Part shown: piece after piece, positions 45,505 through 56,229 of the stretch
Position numbering within the stretch: the stretch's first letter is position 1
How the letters are laid out: every line of letters starts with the position of its first letter
Origin: Beta vulgaris subsp. vulgaris
Taxonomy: Eukaryota; Streptophyta; Magnoliopsida; Caryophyllales; Amaranthaceae
Direction of reading: 5' to 3'
DNA length: 64,000 nt
Assembly: GCF_026745355.1 (NCBI RefSeq)
Contig: NC_079209.1
Location: 9,532,055-9,596,054, forward strand
The notes under the pieces: model-generated
What the model was told of the DNA's origin: nothing
What the model saw: only the letters and a program-made list of their open reading frames with translations
The model's database searches: none
Program-made: the position numbers and the translations under genes

Positions 45505-46519
45505 ATTGTTTTTCTACTGGTTGTTAAGATCCCTTTTTTTTTTTTTTACCATTTATATCTTTATTTATACATTAATATAAATTTAACAATTTGATATTAT
45601 AAATATTGACATTGAAATCTAAAAAACTCATCAATGACAATGTTAGCGCTACCTCAAATGCTAGTGTCAAATAGGGCCTTAATGAATTGAACTTTAATTA
45701 CAAAAAGAAACTAGGGAAGTTTTCAGGAGGGAGGAAGTGAAACATACCTCTAGAAAAGATATTGTGTTATCCTGGACAAATTAATAAGCTAAGTCATCTC
45801 TTGAAATAAAAAATATATATAATATGTCACTAAGACCTGAATTGATGGCTTTAACACTTAACTTAGTATTTGACAATGGTTAATTAATTGTATAATATGT
45901 ACTATATAGTTTTTGTATAGAAGACAGTGAACACTTGTTTGTGCTGCACATGATGTACGTTCTTAATTGGTCAAAAATAAGTCTAATGCAATATTTGCCT
46001 GTATATTTGGCTCGACATAAATAAGTCAACCTTCAGTTCTTTCTCACTAGAAGACCATGAATTTCTTTGTGTAAAAATATCATATTATTCTGTTTGTCCA
46101 AAGTTTAAGTTTATATTACTTTAATCATGTGAGTTTATTATCTAGATTTTATTGATAAACAAGAGATGGTGGAGTGGGTGACCATATCTTCAAGAAATTA
46201 TTTTCAAAGAAAGAAGAATCGGACCATTCTAGTACCAGCCACACCAATGATTTGCACAAATGTCAAAATCTGCTCCCAATAATACCTAAAAGCTTTGGAA
46301 GTTTTTTCTTTTTTCCTTCTTAATTTGTATTCTACATTTTACACTGAGAATAGAATTGCGTTCTCAAAGCATGGAAGGGGGGTTTTTTGTTTTTGGCGAA
46401 GGGACCTTGGATTAGGTCTTGAGAATTGAGATAGGCGCAAGCCGAGCTAACATCCAAATCCAAAGCGTGGATTATATACTAGGTCCATAGTATTCACTGT
46501 GCACCTTAAATAGCATATA
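45505..46519. other. AT-rich intergenic DNA with one MITE fragment
   Basis: The only recognisable piece is the fragment at about 45630-45677: reverse complement GGCCCTATTTGACACTAGCA then TTTGAGGTAGCGC, the terminus of the MITE family at 35024-35433. The other end is missing. The rest shows no genes or repeats. Confidence 0.5.
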
Positions 46520-46776
46520 CTCCCTCCGTCCCATAATATAGTGCTTGTTTCTTTTTTACACGGTCTTCAAGATGTAACTTTGACCTTTAATATCTTCAAT
46601 TTCGTATTAATAAAAAATATAAAAATTTGATATTATGAAACTTCACATCGAGACGAATCTAACAAGATCCCACATAAATATTTTTTATATATATACAAAT
46701 GAGAATATTCGGTCAAAGATTTTAAAATTTGACCTACCAAAAATGAAGTAGGCACTATATTATGGGACGGAGGGAG
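46520..46776. mobile_element. Stowaway-like MITE, 257 bp
   Basis: CTCCCTCCGTCCCATAATAT at the left, ATATTATGGGACGGAGGGAG at the right (20-bp perfect inverted repeat), flanked by TA at 46518-46519 and 46777-46778. Non-coding. Confidence 0.93.
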
Positions 46777-46779
46777 TAA

Positions 46780-47192
46780 TTTATAAAAAAGAACATACCG
46801 TTTAAAATTAATGAATATATGATTTTCAATTATAAAAAAACTAAGGTCGTAAAAAGAACATATAGAAATGAAAATATATTCTAAACTAAAAGAACATACT
46901 TTATAAGTTCAAATTTGAAAAAAAAAAAAAGAATTTCGCCAATAAATGTCTTTAAAAAGGTAAAACAGTTGCAAAATACAAGAAAATAAATAAAAATTAT
47001 TTTTTTAAATAATGGACTCCAAAATGTTAAAATTACGTCGTTTAACAAAGAGTGCACCATCCTCTACATGCACTTGGGTGCATGTTCGTGTAATCGTGTT
47101 TGCGACTAACATCTTTGTATCAACACTGACGAGGCTGTATAAATGTTTAAGATTTCAGTCAGGGCGCGTTGATAATTTCACTATTGGATACT
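46780..47192. other. AT-rich intergenic DNA, nothing recognised
   Basis: A 66-codon plus-strand frame at 47012-47212 has no recognisable feature and is probably chance. Confidence 0.4.
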
Positions 47193-47760
47193 TAAGTTGG
47201 TATACAAATTAAATATAGTCAAGTTAGTACCAATTGAAAGTTAAGTTGGTACTAATTTTAAACTCAAGTTGATACTTCCTCTATTTTTTTTATCGTTCTC
47301 ATTTATAATCTTGACACTATTCATACTTAGAGAGAATTTTCTCAATTTTTTTTTAATTTATAAGAAAAAAATATTGTCATGTGAGATCTTGTTTGATTCG
47401 CCTCAATTAGTACGTTATTAATATTCAATCGTTATAGTTTTTACTAATATATAATAAAAGATATATAAGTTCAAAGATGTGCATTGGGAGATGTGGACAG
47501 GAAAGTGAGAAAGATAAAAAAAACAAAGAGAGTACCAAGTTAGAACTCATTCAAGTTGGTACTAATTTAAAGTCAAGTTGGTACCAAGTTAGAATTTGAC
47601 ACCAATTTTATAAGTTGATAGCGTTAAAATTGGGTACCAAATAGAGTCAAATTGGTACCCAATTGTAACTTCACTCTATGTGGTACACCAACTTACTTTT
47701 CTTGCTCATAGATTTTGGTACCATGAGTCAAATTTGTACTAAAATTGTAATCTAATACCT
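47193..47760. repeat. Diffuse repeat of an AAGTTGGTACYAATTT-type motif
   Basis: More than ten degenerate copies of CAAGTTGGTACCAATTT and its variants, partly palindromic around GGTACC, on both sides of the MITE at 47276-47531. Spacing is irregular (about 18-35 bp). Confidence 0.6.
47276..47531. mobile_element. Decayed Stowaway-like MITE
   Basis: Starts CTTCCTCTATTTTTTTTATC and ends AAACAAAGAGAG, flanked by TA at 47274-47275 and 47532-47533. The inner sequences (ATCTTGACACT..TCATACTTAG and GTGAGATCTTGTTTGATTCG) match the element at 49356-49611 in inverse orientation. Confidence 0.75.
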
Positions 47761-48030
47761 ACTTAACTCTAATAAGATACCATTTACCTCCTCACCTTGT
47801 GAAATTACAAACACACTCTTATTTGTTGTCAATTCTCTAACAATTAAAAGTAACACTTTTAATTTCTATTACTTGCAAATTAACTTATTGATATGGTATG
47901 ACCTCTACAAATTGGGAAGAGATGAAGACATTCAACCCAAAAGAAAATATCACCATTGAGATATGTCCTTTTTACCTTAAAAAATAAGTTTCACTTCTAA
48001 TAAATTTAGTTTAGTTTAATTTAGTTCAAG

Positions 48031-48194
48031 CTAGATTCAAATGCACACAATGTGTAGTTCAAGTTATAAATAGGTATATAATAATCATAGTATATTAATA
48101 ACAAATTGTAAAAATATATTTTAAAAAATAAATGGCATTTAAGATATTTCAATTGGACAACAAACTTCTCAAGAGTTGCTTTATATAATAGAGA
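48031..48194 (-). mobile_element. Possible mini-Helitron
   Basis: On the minus strand the right end reads TCTCTATTATATAAAGCAAC (complement ends at 48194, next base T), the same 5' signature as the Helitron at 28613-29211. The left end gives a small CACA/TGTG hairpin followed by GAATCTAG. The base after CTAG on the minus strand is C rather than the expected T, so the 3' end is doubtful. Confidence 0.3.
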
Positions 48195-48984
48195 TGATTA
48201 AATTTTTGACACCTTATAAGATAAATTTCAAGTAGATCTAATATATCCAGTTTAAAAGAATTCAAGTAAACAAAACATATCCTCAAATTGATAGCTGAGA
48301 TTGAATCCAACCTCATGGTTCAAAAGTGAGATCTTACAATTAAGATCCCACTCGATTTTCAACTGCAATACCATTTAATTATATTACGTAACTATAAAAT
48401 AAGCCAATTTCATAGACCATTTGATTCAAACCATTATTATCGGGTAATCAAGATAGAGTGGAGAGACATTTTGACATCACTAAAATCAATAACACATCTT
48501 AGATGTCAAAAACTTATACTCTCTCTGCTTTTTTTATTTGCTACATTGTTAATTTGGAAAAAAAAACTCACAAACTTTGACCGATTATTTTATTTTTTTT
48601 GTAAATAAAAATATAATTATGTGTGATTTCGTTAGATTTGTCTCGATGTGCATTGTTAATTTGAAAAAAAAAAAACTCACTTTTAGACGTTTTAGTAACT
48701 TGGCAAATCCAAATAGTGGGCCATCTAGTTTTGTCTTGCTTGTTTCTGGAGTTGTGAAAGACAGCAAATCTCCACAATTGTGTTGATGGAACTATGAGAG
48801 GGATGGAAAATTATTCGCAAACACATATCTCAAGTAAGCCCATGTGATGTGATACCTTGTTTGAGAAAATTAAATATGTAAAATTTTCTCATCCCTTTTG
48901 CTTTTCATAAAATATCTTCACCTCGTATATTTTGTTAATATTTCTCCTCTCTTTTTGAATTTATCAACCCTGACCTATCTTATA
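48195..48984. other. AT-rich intergenic DNA, nothing firm
   Basis: ACTCTCTCTGCTTTTTTTAT at 48519 resembles a decayed MITE end, but no partner was found. Plus- and minus-strand frames over 48568-48786 overlap on both strands and are chance. Confidence 0.35.
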
Positions 48985-49310
48985 CTATTGTTCAAAGGTA
49001 AAATTGGCATAGATATAACTTGGATAAATCCAACACCATCAATTATTATGACTAGTAGTATAAATACCACCAATTACGTGGTGGGGATGCATTCTGTACC
49101 ATCAACTATGGGATGAGGTGCAATCTGTACCATTAGAACATACCGTCTTCATAACATATTATGCTTCCGGTCTCATATATGGTACGGAATGTACCCTACC
49201 CCATAGTTAGTGGTGTTTAGGATACTAGTCGTAATTGGTGGTGTCGGGTGCACCCGACCAATAGTTCAGGGTGTTGAGGTCAATTTTGCCTTGTTTAAAT
49301 ATGATGAACT
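48985..49310. repeat. Large imperfect inverted repeat
   Basis: The left arm (ACACCATCAATTATTATGACTAG, then TACCACC; about 49026-49090) pairs with the right arm (CTAGTCGTAATTGGTGGTGT; about 49185-49245). Weaker pairing extends outward (AAAGGTAAAATTGG against CAATTTTGCCTTG). The hairpin loop contains ATTCTGTACC/GGTACGGAATGTACC. Size and form fit a foldback MITE; no target duplication was defined. Confidence 0.5.
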
Positions 49311-49355
49311 CCATCAAAGATAACCCTATAAAGGAAAAAGTGCATTTGAGGTGTA

Positions 49356-49611
49356 CCCCCTCTATTTTTTTTTATCTTTCTCACTAACCTATGCACATCT
49401 CCAAATGTACATCTTTGAACTTAAATATTTTTCATTATATATTAGTAAAAATTATAACGATTAAATTAATAATGTACGAATTGAGATGAATCAAACAAGA
49501 CTCCACATGACTATATTTTTTCTTATAAATTGAAAAAAAAAATTGAGAAGATTCTTCTAAGTATCAACAGTGTCAAGATCCTAACTGAGAGCGATAAAAA
49601 TACAGAGGGAG
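49356..49611. mobile_element. Stowaway-like MITE, 256 bp
   Basis: Left end CCCCCTCTATTTTTTTTTAT, right end ATAAAAATACAGAGGGAG, flanked by TA (49354-49355 and 49612-49613). Same family as 47276-47531 but in the opposite direction and better preserved. Confidence 0.82.
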
Positions 49612-49613
49612 TA

Positions 49614-50151
49614 ACATGTTACACCATAACTTATTGTGTAATATGCATAATGATATAGATTTTAACAAGAATGACATAGACTATACAAATAATTACATGA
49701 ATCTCATGTCATTAAGTCATTTATTTATTTCATTTGAGTTCTTTAAGTTATACAAAAGAAATGGTGGTTTGTGGTTTGTGGATTGTTACACCAAATAATA
49801 TACCTTTTTTTAACCAATTAGCTAGGTAGTATTAGTTTAGATGTTGCCTTAAGTTGAAGCTTGTTTTGATTTTTGGGTACTGGCCGGAAAACAACATTTA
49901 TGTCTATCCTTCATTCTATTAAAACCACATGCATGTATAATGATATCTATTTTTTTTTTTTTTTTCAAATATGGATCGTGTAGTCGATTTTCCTAGATTG
50001 GTATGCCTTGATTGAAGTTATGGTGAGAAACCGAGGGGGAGGAAATCCATTCAAGCAGCCTGAAAATGATTCTTGTTAAACTCCATATATCTGTTTCTTC
50101 ATTCTATTCTCTTGTAGGTGTAATATAAGTCTTTTTCATTAATATGATCAG
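49614..50151. other. AT-rich intergenic DNA, nothing recognised
   Basis: A 60-codon frame at 49616-49798 looks like chance. No repeat termini were found. The last five bases, ATCAG, are the target duplication of the copia element. Confidence 0.45.
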
Positions 50152-50195
50152 TGAAAGTTTTCCTTAATCTCATTAATCTCAAACGTAACAATCAT
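50152..50195 (-). repeat. Left (3') LTR of the copia element, outer part
   Basis: The first 44 bp of the left LTR on the plus strand, up to the Mutator-like element. Continues at 58375-58486; 44 + 112 = 156 bp, equal to the right LTR. The base pairs 50186-50195 (TAACAATCAT) are the copy of the 10-bp target duplication that belongs to the LTR. Confidence 0.95.
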
Positions 50196-51010
50196 GAGTT
50201 AACTACCTAGTAAGGACTTAAAGTATGAGAGTTTTTTCCAACAAGGACCTCAACAATTTTTTTGATCTACTAAGGACCTCATATCTACTATGGTTACATT
50301 TTCCATCCAATATTATTAACTTTGTTTTTTTTTTGTTTTAAAAAATTGAAATGGCCCCACCAACTCAATTATTCTTTATCTCTTTCCATATTTCTCTTAA
50401 TTTGACTTTAACTTTTTTTTTCCATAAAACTATGAGTATTTTTATCAAATTGGTACTTTAATATACATTATTTAATCACATGAACATATTTTAAAAAATT
50501 ATCACATGTGTGTATTTTCAAAGATTTTCTTTAATCATATGAGTATTTCTTAAAATTTGGACTACTTATAAGTATTTAATAAATCTTCATTGACCATATA
50601 AGCCCTTTAGCTAATGTTATATATTCACCTCTATTTACATCTTATATATTCTTAGAGTAATTCTCTCAGAATAACTCTAAAGAATCGATAATTATATCTC
50701 TCTCAATTCTTTACCCTTTGGTAATTACTGCGAGAAGTTATATTTTAAAATACTCATTTGGTAATTACTAATCAGACCCTACACAACCGTCCAATCTTTG
50801 TCTCTCTCTTAAATATATCATGTTTGTGTAGGTCGTAGCTCTCATCCACCATCTTTACAAATCAAAATTTATCCTAAAAGTTAAAATTCTTTTCCTCTTT
50901 AGCCTAATTTTTTCCATTGATAGTGCAAATTTTAAAATGTATCCTCTCGCAATGTGGGCATTTTAAAAAAATGGTGATACTGGTATAACGATATTTTTCA
51001 AAATTTTAGC

Positions 51011-51123
51011 TTTTTTTTTTTTTTGAAAAGATACAAGTAAAGTTTAGGGAACTCTTCTTTCAAGAGTATACCCTAAACTATCTAAAGTAACTAAATAATT
51101 GAAAAACATATTGGACTGAACAT
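51011..51123 (-). pseudogene. Older truncated LINE, 3' tail (second part)
   Basis: Minus-strand 3' end of a LINE: after the junction with the young LINE the open frame inherited from 57956-58066 runs on to a stop near 51049-51051, followed by a short UTR and an A tail (complement of the T-run 51011-51024). The younger LINE duplicated 15 bp of it (51109-51123). Confidence 0.7.
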
Positions 51124-51143
51124 TATAATGATGTAAAAACAAC

Positions 51144-53690
51144 ATGAGAGAGAAAGAAGTAGAGAGAGAAAGAGAAAAGAAAGAAGCAAAAATCCCCAAA
51201 TCCCCCACGCAAAACCCTATCTTGCGACATCAAAAAATTATTCAATTCTCCCCTAAATCTCCTGTCAACTATCAAAGTACTTTATCAAATTTATTGAGTA
51301 GGCTTTTCCTTATTCTGATTTTACTGCAAATTGGGTGCTCCTCCAACCCTATCTTTTCGCATAAAGGAGATCGTAGGGTGGTGCGAATTAGCTTTTCTGT
51401 TCTACCAAATTCTCACAATCTTTTGATTCAAATCATCGCTGTTAAGTCTAATCAATGTAGAGTGCAACACTCCATACTTTCATTGAGTCAGTACTGTAAG
51501 CTTAGATCTCAAAATTTTGGCTTTCTTTCATTCAAGTACAAAAGAAAATTCAGTCCTAGGGTTTGCGATTTGGGGGCATTTATTGCGAGGGCTTTAATCG
51601 AGTTTGGAGTGGCGTGTATCAATAGTTTCATTGGGTTTCATAAGTGTGAGCAGGGCAGGGAGGTTGGTGCTTTCGGCGTTGTCTGGGAGCAAATTATGGT
51701 TCCTGGGTTTGCATTTATTGTGATGGGCGATTGTTCATTTAGTCAAAAGGAGAACTCTTCCTCCCTATCTTCTGGGGTTGGTAAGTATTTTCTCCACTAT
51801 AAAAGGTATTATCATCTCTCTGGTAAGTATACCACTATCCCTTCTTCTAAGAAATTTTCTTTCTATTTTTTGTCTCTGAAATTTTGTGTGTGTAAGTTGA
51901 AAAAAAATATGGAGAAACCTGTTTCTTTCAAAGAAGCAATTCTCTCTTCTCCTTCTTTGCTATCTAACACTTTTTTAGCTGAAAAAGAGGTAGATGGTAA
52001 TATCAGTTCTGGGGATGTGGCTGAACCTTCCTCATTGCCAAGTATTTTGAATGACCCGGAGGTTCCTCCGTTTGTTTCTTCAAATTTGGTTCTGGATGAA
52101 CTGCCTCAAGTGAAGCAGGACATTAAGGAACTTACTAAATCTTGCCTAATAGGTAAAATGCTTAGCTCTCCTCTTGATATTCGTACTATTGTTTCTCGTA
52201 CTAAAGCGGATTGGAAATTTATCAAAGGAGATGTTGAATATCTGGAAATGGGAAATTCTTGGTATTTATTAAAATTCTCTAATCCTGGGGACCTTTCACT
52301 TGTGTGGAGTGAAAGGCCATGGCACGTTCAAGGGGACCTGTTTGTTATCTACCCATGGCGCCCCTTATTTGACCCTTACTTAGAAGAAATCAAATGGGTT
52401 GATTTATGGATTCGTATCCCTAGGTTGCCCACTGAATTGCTAAATTTTGACTCTGTGTCCAGTTTGTTAGCTGCTAATGGTATTGGGGCCTTAATAAAAC
52501 TTGATCCTAGATCCCTGCTTAGGCATAAGATCAGGTTTGCAAGAGCTTGTGTGCGTGTTGACATTAAGTCCCCTTTATTAGAGTTTGCTGAAGTGTGTAG
52601 GCAAGGTGATCATGTTCATGGTTACGTAATCTGGTACGAAGATTTCTCTTCAGGATGTTCCTTTTGTGGGTCTGATGACCATGTTATTGACTGTTGTCCC
52701 CTCTTGACCTCTCCTAATAAGGAGGTAAAGGTGAGACTTTTGAAAAATCCTAAGCAAAAGTGTTTATTTGATAATCTTGCTAAAGCTGGCCAAGAAAACC
52801 TTGAATCTACTGCTGAGCAAGCTAATGTAGTTCAAGCTCAGGCTAAGCATGTTTTTACTGTATCTGGCAAAAGTACTAAGAAAATTGTTCCTCCTAAAAA
52901 ACGTTTTAAGCCTCAGTTTCAATCCTCTGCAATGATAACTGCTAGTTTCAAAGAAGGTGTTGATGACTCTGTCCTTGGTATGGAAAATGTTGATCATTTG
53001 GCTAAGAAAAGTACTGGTAAGGGTATCTCTATTCGAGAACCTTCTGTTGTCCCTCCTCAAATTGAGAAAATTGGCTCTATTGTTGGTGTGCCTACTGATT
53101 CTGATTTTTGTGAGAAAAATTATGCTGCTATTGATGGTTTGGATAAAGGCAAGGGGAAGCTTTTTATAGCTTGCCCTACCGTGGAGATTTCCTCTGATGA
53201 TGAGGATTCTGGGAGGCTCTCATCAGTGCTCCCTTCCTCTCTGGTTGACAAGCAACTTGAAAAGGTTGTTCCTGCACCTGTGCAAGGTGATGGAGACATG
53301 GGGGATCATTCTCTCGCTCTTGTTCCTGCTCTCCCTCCCATAAAAGTCTTCCATCCTTCTCATCTGTTTGCTGAGCCATATTATGATGATTTGTTGTGCG
53401 ATGATGATTTTATTATGAGAGATTCTCCTGCTGGGAGTCAGGATGGTGCTGGTAGTGACACTTTTTTGCTTGACCTGCCTCCTAACGAAGATGATGAACT
53501 CAAGTCTCTCACTGAAAACTCATTTCAGTCTCTCCATTCAGACAACTCCATTGTGAAGCAAATTGAGCAGATGGGAGTGGAGCATTGTTCCCCTATGGAG
53601 CATACCTCACAGTCAGGTTCTTCAAAGAGGAAGGTTGAGGAAACAGATGGAGAAACAGCCTCCTCTTCCCTGAAGAGGACTAGAACTTGA
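51144..53690 (+). CDS. LINE ORF1: DUF4283 and zinc-knuckle RNA-binding protein
   Basis: Open for 848 codons from ATG 51144. The first 255 codons are a purine-rich, low-conservation leader; the second in-frame candidate ATG at 51909 (Met256, MEKPVSFKEAI) matches the usual N-terminus of plant ORF1 proteins, so the true protein is probably about 593 residues. DUF4283 spans about residues 335-480 (WKFIKGDVEYLEMGNSWYLL; WVDLWIRIPRLPTELL). The CCHC knuckle CSFCGSDDHVIDCC (CX2CX4HX4C) is at residues 505-518 (52656-52697). The C-terminal half is acidic, Ser-rich and disordered. The protein is expected to bind LINE RNA as a chaperone in the cytoplasmic RNP. ORF2 starts 49 bp after its stop, so ORF2 is probably translated by reinitiation. 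No lesions. Confidence 0.88.
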   Translation: MREKEVEREREKKEAKIPKSPTQNPILRHQKIIQFSPKSPVNYQSTLSNLLSRLFLILILLQIGCSSNPIFSHKGDRRVVRISFSVLPNSHNLLIQIIAVKSNQCRVQHSILSLSQYCKLRSQNFGFLSFKYKRKFSPRVCDLGAFIARALIEFGVACINSFIGFHKCEQGREVGAFGVVWEQIMVPGFAFIVMGDCSFSQKENSSSLSSGVGKYFLHYKRYYHLSGKYTTIPSSKKFSFYFLSLKFCVCKLKKNMEKPVSFKEAILSSPSLLSNTFLAEKEVDGNISSGDVAEPSSLPSILNDPEVPPFVSSNLVLDELPQVKQDIKELTKSCLIGKMLSSPLDIRTIVSRTKADWKFIKGDVEYLEMGNSWYLLKFSNPGDLSLVWSERPWHVQGDLFVIYPWRPLFDPYLEEIKWVDLWIRIPRLPTELLNFDSVSSLLAANGIGALIKLDPRSLLRHKIRFARACVRVDIKSPLLEFAEVCRQGDHVHGYVIWYEDFSSGCSFCGSDDHVIDCCPLLTSPNKEVKVRLLKNPKQKCLFDNLAKAGQENLESTAEQANVVQAQAKHVFTVSGKSTKKIVPPKKRFKPQFQSSAMITASFKEGVDDSVLGMENVDHLAKKSTGKGISIREPSVVPPQIEKIGSIVGVPTDSDFCEKNYAAIDGLDKGKGKLFIACPTVEISSDDEDSGRLSSVLPSSLVDKQLEKVVPAPVQGDGDMGDHSLALVPALPPIKVFHPSHLFAEPYYDDLLCDDDFIMRDSPAGSQDGAGSDTFLLDLPPNEDDELKSLTENSFQSLHSDNSIVKQIEQMGVEHCSPMEHTSQSGSSKRKVEETDGETASSSLKRTRT

Positions 53691-53739
53691 TCTCCACAGT
53701 AAGATCCACATCTCTAATGTTGGTTTTTGAAATTATCTT

Positions 53740-56229
53740 ATGAATATTGCTTGTTGGAATATAAGGGGCTGCCGTAGACAAAATGCTATTAATGAGATTA
53801 GGGATTTTTGTAAAGCTAATTTTATTAGCATCTTTATGCTGTGTGAAACCAAATGTAAAACTCCTCCCTTGAATCTTTATGCCCAACAATGTGGGTTTAG
53901 TTTTTTGGATTATATTCCAACGATAGGTATGTCAGGTGGATTATGGATGATGTGGAAGGATTGCTTGTCTAATCCTTATAAGCTTAATGTGATATATAAA
54001 AGTAGTAGGTTTATTTCTTGTCATATTTCTTTCATTAACAACTCTACTGAATTTATCCTCATATTTATTTATGCACCTGCTAACAGTAAGTTTAAAGATG
54101 AATTTTGGGAAGAACTCATGATCTATTCCAATTCATTATCTCTTCCATTTATAATAATGGGTGATTATAACGAGATTAGCAAACAAAGTGATAAGGCAGG
54201 AGGGGTTAGTCCCTCTCCCCTCAGATTTTCTCGTATATTGAATTTCATTTCTAAAGTTCCTTGTGTGGAAATTCCTTTTACAGGATCCCCATTCACTTGG
54301 AGGAAAAAGTCCCATGGAGTTGATAATATTTTTGAAAAGTTAGATCATGGCTATGCAAGTGTGGATTGGCTTTCTTTATTTCCTAATGCACTTGTCACAA
54401 ATCATATATTTTCGTCATCCGATCATTGTCCCATTTCTCTTTCTTTTATGAATTCTACCTCTTTTAAAGCTCCTCCATTTCGATTTGAAAAAATGTGGTG
54501 TCAAAGAAAAGATTTTGATACACTAATTAAGAAAACGTGGTGCACGCAGTTTACTGGATCTTACATGTATTGTTTAATGCAGAAATGTAAATTACTAAAG
54601 AAAAATGCCAAAAACTGGAATAAGACTAGATTTGGTAATGTTTTCTCTCAACTACGAAAAGTGGATTCAACTTTAGATGAAGTGCAAAAAGAATTATTAA
54701 GGGATGGTTCTAATGTGTCCCTTCAACGTAAACAGGGAAGACTTCTCAAGAAAAAGAGTAGTCTTTACTCCTACCAAAATACGTACTGGCAACAGAAGTA
54801 TCGTGCTAATCATCTTTCGTTAGGTGATTATAATACAAAATATTATCATGCCTTTGCCTCAATCAGGAGAAATAGAAATCAAATTAAAATGCTGAAAGAT
54901 AATAATGGGCAAGCAATTACTAATTTAGACAATATAGCTCAAATCTTGACTACGGAATTCAGAAGTAGATTTTCATCGGATGATATGTGCTCATTTAATA
55001 ATGACTTAGATTTCTCCTTAATATCCCCAGTTATTTCAGACGATGACAATAGGTGGTTAGTAGCGGAGGTGTCATATCAAGAGATTAAAGATGCAACATT
55101 TGAATTAGCTCCTGACAAAGCTCCAGGTCCTGATGGCTTTCCTCCTTTTTTCTTCCAAAAATATTGGACTCTTGTGGGAAACTCGGTAATCAGAGCTGTC
55201 CGAGCATTTTTTCACTCTGGTAGAATCTTATCTGAAATCAATCATACGTTTTTAGCTTTAATTCCTAAAATTGAAAATCCCGAAAAAGCTTCTCAATTTC
55301 GCCCAATTAGCCTTTGTACTACTATTTACAAAATAATAGCAAAAATTTTAGCGAACCGATTAAAGGTGGTTTTGGGAAAAATTATTCACCCTCTTCAAGG
55401 GGCCTTTGTTCCAGAAAGGTTAATTCAGGATAATATCTTAATTGCTCATGAAGTTTTTCACTCCTTCAGAAAGAAGTCAGGTAAGGAAGGCTGGCTGGCT
55501 ATTAAATTGGATATGGAGAAAGCTTATGATAGGCTGGAGTGGAATTTTATTTATGCAATGCTCCAGCACTTAGGTTTTAGTATGGTTTGGATTAATTGGA
55601 TTCGTGCTTGTCTGTCTTCTGTCTCCTTTTCGGTTTTGGCTAATGGTATTCCTGGTGATAGATTTTTTCCATCTAGGGGAATTCGTCAGGGTGACCCTTT
55701 ATCCCCTTATTTGTTTATCTTGTGTGCAGAGTTATTAGCTAGACAATTCCACCACAATAGCATGACTAATGACAAATTAGTGGGGGTTTCGATAGGAAAG
55801 TCTGGTGTAAAAGTTCCTTTCTTAACTTTCGCAGATGATACCATGATATTTGCTAAGGCAAACAAGGATAGTTGCGTGCTGATTAAATCCATTTTAGATA
55901 AATATTGCTCCATGTCGGGTCAATTAGTTAATTTTAACAAATCAGCATTTCAATGTACTGCCAATGTTTCTGATTCGGAGATAGAGGTTTTCCAAGAAAT
56001 ATTAAATATGGATTACTCATCCTCTTTGGATAGCTATTTAGGCTGTCCCATTATTGATCGTCGGGTTACTAAAGAAACTTTTATGCCAATTGTGAATAAA
56101 GTTCAAGCTCAATTACCAAAATGGAAGGCGAATTCCCTTTCTCAGGCTGGTAGAGCGGTCCTAATTCAGGCAAATCTGGCCACTAAAGCTAATTACCAGA
56201 TGCAAAGTTTCTTGCTCGAAAAATTTTAA
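53740..56229 (+). CDS. LINE ORF2, 5' part: APE endonuclease and reverse transcriptase
   Basis: 829 codons from ATG 53740. Residues 1-230 are the endonuclease: NIACWNIRGC at the start, LCETK near residue 35, IMGDYNEI near 138, GSPFTWRK near 184, and the terminal SSDHCPISL near 228. A basic linker follows. The RT has APDKAPGPDGFPPFFFQKYW (about 455-475), FRPISLCTTIYKIIAKILANR, IKLDMEKAYDRLEW (near 590), RGIRQGDPLSPYLFILCAEL and the active site FADD (697-700; 55828-55839). All key residues are in place. The frame ends prematurely at 56229; the sequence continues in the +1 frame from about 56213, so a single-nucleotide change near 56213-56220 breaks an otherwise complete ORF2. Confidence 0.9.
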   Translation: MNIACWNIRGCRRQNAINEIRDFCKANFISIFMLCETKCKTPPLNLYAQQCGFSFLDYIPTIGMSGGLWMMWKDCLSNPYKLNVIYKSSRFISCHISFINNSTEFILIFIYAPANSKFKDEFWEELMIYSNSLSLPFIIMGDYNEISKQSDKAGGVSPSPLRFSRILNFISKVPCVEIPFTGSPFTWRKKSHGVDNIFEKLDHGYASVDWLSLFPNALVTNHIFSSSDHCPISLSFMNSTSFKAPPFRFEKMWCQRKDFDTLIKKTWCTQFTGSYMYCLMQKCKLLKKNAKNWNKTRFGNVFSQLRKVDSTLDEVQKELLRDGSNVSLQRKQGRLLKKKSSLYSYQNTYWQQKYRANHLSLGDYNTKYYHAFASIRRNRNQIKMLKDNNGQAITNLDNIAQILTTEFRSRFSSDDMCSFNNDLDFSLISPVISDDDNRWLVAEVSYQEIKDATFELAPDKAPGPDGFPPFFFQKYWTLVGNSVIRAVRAFFHSGRILSEINHTFLALIPKIENPEKASQFRPISLCTTIYKIIAKILANRLKVVLGKIIHPLQGAFVPERLIQDNILIAHEVFHSFRKKSGKEGWLAIKLDMEKAYDRLEWNFIYAMLQHLGFSMVWINWIRACLSSVSFSVLANGIPGDRFFPSRGIRQGDPLSPYLFILCAELLARQFHHNSMTNDKLVGVSIGKSGVKVPFLTFADDTMIFAKANKDSCVLIKSILDKYCSMSGQLVNFNKSAFQCTANVSDSEIEVFQEILNMDYSSSLDSYLGCPIIDRRVTKETFMPIVNKVQAQLPKWKANSLSQAGRAVLIQANLATKANYQMQSFLLEKF

